Shown here: piece after piece, positions 59,044 through 64,000 of the stretch
Numbering within the stretch: the first letter of the stretch is position 1
Layout of the letters: the number at the start of each line of letters is the position of its first letter
From: Carposina sasakii
Lineage: Eukaryota; Arthropoda; Insecta; Lepidoptera; Carposinidae
Direction: 5' to 3'
Assembly: GCA_014607495.2 (NCBI GenBank)
Contig: CP053155.1
Location: 5,208,001-5,272,000 of the forward strand
DNA length: 64,000 nt
The notes under the pieces: model-generated
The model's database searches: none
Seen by the model: the letters and a program-made list of their open reading frames with translations, nothing else
Told to the model about the DNA's origin: nothing
Program-made: the position numbers and the translations under genes

Positions 59044-60683
59044 TGTATAGATAATGGCATGTCAGTAATCGCATTTGAATGGTCAAGAAAAATGCTACCA
59101 TGTAAATGGGGTTTTACAATTTAAATGGACAGAAATATAAAAACAGTTAATTATAACCAACTGATTTATTAAGATTTCAGAATTACAGCAGAATTTTTCA
59201 CACTACTATAGTATAGGCATTAGAAACCTTAACAATTCTCATAAGTACACGTACGTAATACAATAAAAACAAACAAAAAAAAAACAATTTATAAATAAAC
59301 AACATTTTTTATTATTTTGCATTAATTTTATATGCACTATTTGTACCAAAATATTCAGATTAATTCACTTATTTGTAGAGTAATAAGAAATGGAAGATGC
59401 AAGGAAGGCGTTTTTACGTAGAAGCCAAATAGGTAAAACATCTGTAATGTTATTTGTTTTATATTAATCTTTAATCAATTTAAATTATTTTTATCTTTTA
59501 TAGTCCAGTATGTCATTATGAAATAATAGTATAATTATTTTTTAAACATCCATTATTATTAATGTAATTACGAAACATTTTTATTTACTGTACATACTGT
59601 GCTTTAATTTTATAAATTTACTTCAACTCAAGCTTCTTCCATCAAAACATTATGTACGACTTTTGTAATAAAAAATATTATTATAATTCCAATTAAAGAA
59701 CCTACAAGCACTTAATAATACTTTAATACTATAACTTTTCGACAAGAAAATACCTCAATAAAATAGTTATATGATTATTATACATTACTGTAAATATGGG
59801 GTTTTGATCTAAACTTATTCTATAAAGCTCAGCTGCTGTGTTTAGTAAGTTTGTATAGTTACATATAACATAAATAATAACACAGAATAAGATAGGATAC
59901 AAGTTTAGGGGATTATCACACTGCATCGCGTCTATCTGAGCTGCAGATTATAATAACCGACTTCAAAGATAAAATAAAAATACGTAAAATAATGTTATGT
60001 AAATGCAGAAATTTGTATAGAAAATACGCCAGTTATCACCTACTGACGACGCGCGTATACGCGTGAAATTAATAATAATAAAAATCTACCATATCGAGCC
60101 GACGCGTATGCACGGTGCAGTGTGTTATCCGCCTGTTTGATTAGCTTTTGACTAAGAAATATATAGATCTGACATACAAGTAACTAGGTATGCCATGTTT
60201 AGTGCATTACCTACTCTTTTCTCAGAGCGGAATCAGGTCACAAATACTTATTTGTAATACTTGGAATTACCATGAAACTAAGTACTTTCATTAGTATGAA
60301 TGCTAACGAACCTCGAATTTATTAAATGTTTGAATGATATTTTATTGAAGAAAAAATACTTTATTATTTTGCCATCGCTTTATGTACCAACTTAATTTTC
60401 CATTATCCAACAAGTGAATAAATTGTGGGTTTACGTCCGACTCCTGTTAAATCAAAAGTAATAATACCCAACATCTTATGTGAAAGTTTCATTGTTGACA
60501 TAAAATCATAAATACCTCAGATCAATGTATTTCCCTCAAAAGTAAAACATTATTTAAATACTAAAAAATTCAGAAAAATCACATAATAAAGGGACTCTAA
60601 AGTTATCCTTGCATTCGGAAACCGTACTACAAATTATTTAAGTACATAAGGCTCTTTACAATAGGTATAGGTATTTATTAGTT
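59044..60683. other. AT-rich intergenic DNA
   Basis: Very AT-rich, with no gene, tRNA or repeat family recognised. Confidence 0.5.
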
Positions 60684-60944
60684 ATACAAGGTGTAACAGA
60701 AAGGGTATGTGCGAAAAACTATGCAAATAACCCACTATAGAGAACCTATTTCCAAAATTTGAGACTCGAAATCACATGTTTATTTTTCAAGATTGTATGA
60801 ACAATTCTGAATTGTTTAGGAATTCTACTATCTGGAAAAATAAACATACGATTTCGAGTCTAAAATTTTCTGTGTGGGTTTCCTTTTAGTGGGCTATTTA
60901 TATAGCTTTGCGCTTAACATACCCCTTTGTTACACACTGTGTAT
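60684..60944. mobile_element. MITE family A, complete copy
   Basis: It runs from ATACAAGGTGTAACAGAAAG to CCCCTTTGTTACACACTGTG, with inverted arms and the GAGACTCGAAATCACATG internal word. The ends are slightly worn. Confidence 0.75.
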
Positions 60945-61532
60945 ATATATAGGTTTATAGTCCAGAAATTAGGCAAGAACTACACTGGCAAGGTATTTAA
61001 CTTCTAACAATATAAAAGCAAGATATACAATCACAATAAAGTTACAAACAGTATACAATACTTGGAAAGTAAAATAAAAGATTTGATTAAATTAGTTTAG
61101 TATTTCAGTTATGATAATCCTTTAAATAAAATAATAATATTTATTTTGACATCGAGTAAGTTGTGACCGTATAACTTTTGTAAACGGAAAATTCTAGGTT
61201 TATTTAATATTTTTACAAAATTGTCAGAAGTATGTAGTGATCAAAATGGTAAATACATGCTTACTAACCGCCAATTTCTATAACTGATCTTGAGAGATTT
61301 TTTGCATGTCTCAGATTTTAATATTCAATTCAATTGTTTTCATACAAAATTTCAAATTAGGAATATAATAATCCAAGATTCTTTTATATCTTTTGTATTG
61401 AAATTACGACATAAGTCACAAAACAATTTAAGGCAATAAGTGAATATTTAAATAGGCACTGCGTAAGAAGTAACAAACAATGACTTTAACAATTTCTATT
61501 AGTATTTGAGCCTCAAATAGATAACATTTCTC

Positions 61533-61810
61533 TATTGAGGGATCGCCCGCCACCGGGCCCTAGACCCTCCGCTGACCCTCGGATCTGCCTACTCATGATC
61601 ACGAACACAAGACACTACAGTCGCAACGAGAAGCCAGATCCAAGCACCTAGCATGCAACCATAAATAAATCTTCTCGTTGCGACTGTAGTGTCTTGTGTT
61701 CGTGATCATGAGTAGGCAGATCCGAGGGTCAGCGGAGGGTATAGGGCCCGGTGGCGGGCGATCCCTCAATAGAGATTTGAACTTCCGAGTAGTGACGCCT
61801 GATACAATTC
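61533..61810. mobile_element. Palindromic insertion with 17-bp target duplication
   Basis: AATAGATAACATTTCTC occurs at 61516-61532 and 61811-61827. Between them, about 105 bp (61533-61638) is repeated in inverted form (61674-61780) with one visible change, around a 35-bp loop containing ATAAATAAAT. The arms are related to 50555-50684, including the MLGAWIWLLVA frame (ATG at 61654, minus strand), here stopped after 21 codons. The right end TTGAACTTCCGAGTAGTGAC also matches the 50.8-kb element. Confidence 0.75.
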
Positions 61811-61827
61811 AATAGATAACATTTCTC

Positions 61828-62869
61828 AAAAATCATCACAACCAATATTATTTTACTGCATTGCAAATTATTTTTACAGTCCTACGAACTTATCCGTGAC
61901 ATTAAGGTTGTCGACACCATGTCGCATTGAATTGCCCAACCGACATGGCAGCCGTAGTTAAATCTTCTTTCACAGATAAGTTGTGTTGGTCTGTAATTGT
62001 GTTTGGTTACCCAAATATATCAGTAAATTTGTATTCAAATAACTCCATGGAATACGCTAAGCATTACGTATTGTTCACACCGTCTTGTTCATTATCTGCC
62101 TTGTTTACGAATTTTTAGTGTAGGTGCAGGTGTTGACATATTATTACTTTACACTTCGCACCTGCACTTCGCTATGTGTAAACGAGGCTTAAGTAGAAGT
62201 AATTTATTGTGAAATTATAATTTGCGCCTAACCATATTTTATTATAATAAATTATCAAATCCTGTTGCAAAGTTCTATCATTGTTATATGAAAAATAATA
62301 CTTTTTAGGTATATATTTAGAACTAAGTAGGTCGAATTGTGTTTCAGTTTCATTAAAATGCAATTTTATCACAAAATTAAGATTTTTAAAATGCGTTTAA
62401 TAACAAAATAATAAATACTGTAAATATATTTAGATTACATACGGACACCCTATAAGGCCTTGTTAAGAATTGCTTATGTTTGCATCTAGATCAATGCTTT
62501 GTTATGTAAGTAAGTAAAATTCCTAACGACAAATTACTAAATAGAGTACTTTTTAAGTACTCAACAATAGGAATAATTAATATAAAACTACCAAAAAATA
62601 TTAGCTAATCTAATGACTAAGATATGGACGAAATGTTTTACTAACACGGATGGGAACTAATGAAATCTGTACAATAAATATATCTCAAAAAGCTTAATAG
62701 GTACATAGGTTTAGTAAATGGGTGATATATAAGGAATGTATTCGAACAAGTTACTTAACCGGTTTCAACAGTAACACACTACGTAACGACGATATATTAA
62801 AACTTTAATCTAAGGCCGAATCCACGGGGCGTGTTTACAGTGAGTATATAACCGGAAGAAATGGCAAGG
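61828..62869. other. AT-rich intergenic DNA
   Basis: No gene is supportable. The palindrome GGTGCAGGTGTT / CACCTGCACTTCG near 62125-62170 is short. Confidence 0.45.
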
Positions 62870-62996
62870 CTATTTAGCTAATTTGCAATAGCAGAGCCGA
62901 AGCAAGCGTATTTCCGCGCCCTGCACACTCACACATTCTCAGTTATCGCTGTCGCGTTGCTTCGGCTTTGCTATTGCAAATTAGGTAATAGCCCTG
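62870..62996. mobile_element. Short MITE with GCCGAAGCAA arms
   Basis: The left arm TAATTTGCAATAGCAGAGCC and right arm GGCTTTGCTATTGCAAATTA are inverted repeats. The right arm recurs at 62-115 and part of the left at 7078-7115. It is non-coding. Confidence 0.65.
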
Positions 62997-64000
62997 CCGG
63001 AGTCCTTCGACGAAACATTAAGCGGGATACTGACGAACGTTATAGAACATAATGTAGCAAAATAACCATTATTACGGTATGGTCGTATACCAAAATCCAT
63101 GTAAAAAGAGCTGGTTAGGCGGCGCGTTTGCGTCTGTTTTCACATACCAACTGCACGAACTTTCGCTTTGTAACATGTTACATTATACCCCGTAAAGCTG
63201 GCCAGTGCCCACCTTTAGGTGAAGCCACAGAAGCAACGCCTGTGAATACGAAACGCGCCGTGTGGACTCGCCGTAACTTAACTTACGATTGGGGTCTAAA
63301 AATTGTATTAGAGCAAAAACACTGAGTAAAAATTATGCAAATTTAAATACATTGGCACAAAATTGAGTATTCAGTTCAACAAGGATTTAGTCTGAATGTT
63401 ACATGTAATGTGAAAGCAAAGTTGGCCGTAGTTCTGCAGAAAGAGACCAACAATAAAAAAACGAGTTTCGAGATATTGACGTTTAAAGTTTCTTTATTTT
63501 TTTAAAAGTTCCCTTATGTTTTTCCTGAAAGTTATTTATGTCATTAGGTAGAAATAAACTTCGTGCAGAATATTAAATAGGTTTTACAGAGATTACAGTT
63601 ATTTTTCATGTAACAATCTTGGTTTAAAAACAAGTAGTGGTTTCCTGCAGAATATAACATACTTATAATACCATGACCAAATGAAAACGACCAAAACTGT
63701 AGTCGTTTTCTGCTGAATATGATTTCACAAATTTTATTTTTATTGAAACAGTTATGAACGGGGCATCCGATAAAATTTTTACATTTAGTAATTAACAAAC
63801 CCGCCAGCTTAAAAAACTTGCCAAAATACTTAGCTAAAAAGGAAAAAACAAGACATTACTCTTTACTTATTGGAATTTGACAATCTTAAATTGTCGTGAC
63901 CATAGAGTTCTAGTCTAGTATAGGTAATGGAATGACAACAAAGTTCTATGTGGATTACTAAATATTAAAAGCAAAATACGACCAAATTACGGGACGAACG
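62997..64000. other. Window end, no gene recognised
   Basis: Frames at 63128-63325 and 63544-63798 have no recognisable domain and no supporting signals. Confidence 0.45.

Overview
This is nuclear DNA from an insect, almost certainly a moth or butterfly (Lepidoptera). It is AT-rich, its genes are split by long introns, and most of it is transposon debris typical of Lepidoptera. That debris includes Helitrons ending in CTAG/CTAA, SINEs sharing the tail of a LINE that ends in the peptide EAYVQQW, and TTACACCCTGTA-type MITEs. Nothing bacterial, viral or CRISPR-like was seen.

Two protein genes can be rebuilt, both on the minus strand. (1) 1415-20168 is a two-exon gene for a 156-residue protein with one hydrophobic segment. 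Its exons are 18.3 kb apart but join in phase across good splice sites. I do not recognise the protein. Its start overlaps the stop of a 90-codon upstream ORF, and a perfect TATCGATA (DRE) motif lies 171 bp upstream of the ATG. (2) 42626-55768 is a five-exon peptide-methionine (S)-S-oxide reductase gene (MsrA). All splice phases match, the GCFW active site and a C-terminal cysteine are present, and there are two in-frame starts, the longer one adding a basic leader.

Between them, 26736-28523 holds scattered pieces that look like a dead ionotropic-receptor-type chemoreceptor gene; this is tentative.

The rest is mobile DNA. By region: 1-20 kb is the long intron of the small gene, with a Tigger-like MITE, several Helitrons (one carrying a 127-bp minisatellite), tRNA-headed SINEs and two back-to-back MITEs. 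20-42 kb is intergenic, with SINEs, Helitrons, a GC-rich inverted repeat and the receptor relic. 42-56 kb is MsrA, whose introns hold two hAT-type MITEs with perfect 8-bp target duplications, a broken LINE with a reverse transcriptase domain, and an 859-bp fold-back element with a perfect 9-bp target duplication. 56-64 kb is upstream of MsrA and holds nested repeats and a 278-bp palindromic insertion with a 17-bp target duplication.

No new multi-gene system is visible. The observations most worth a second look are the unrecognised 156-residue gene with its ATGA-overlapping upstream ORF and doubly open last exon, the 61.5-kb palindromic insertion with its 50.5-kb relative, and the 9-bp-TSD fold-back element.
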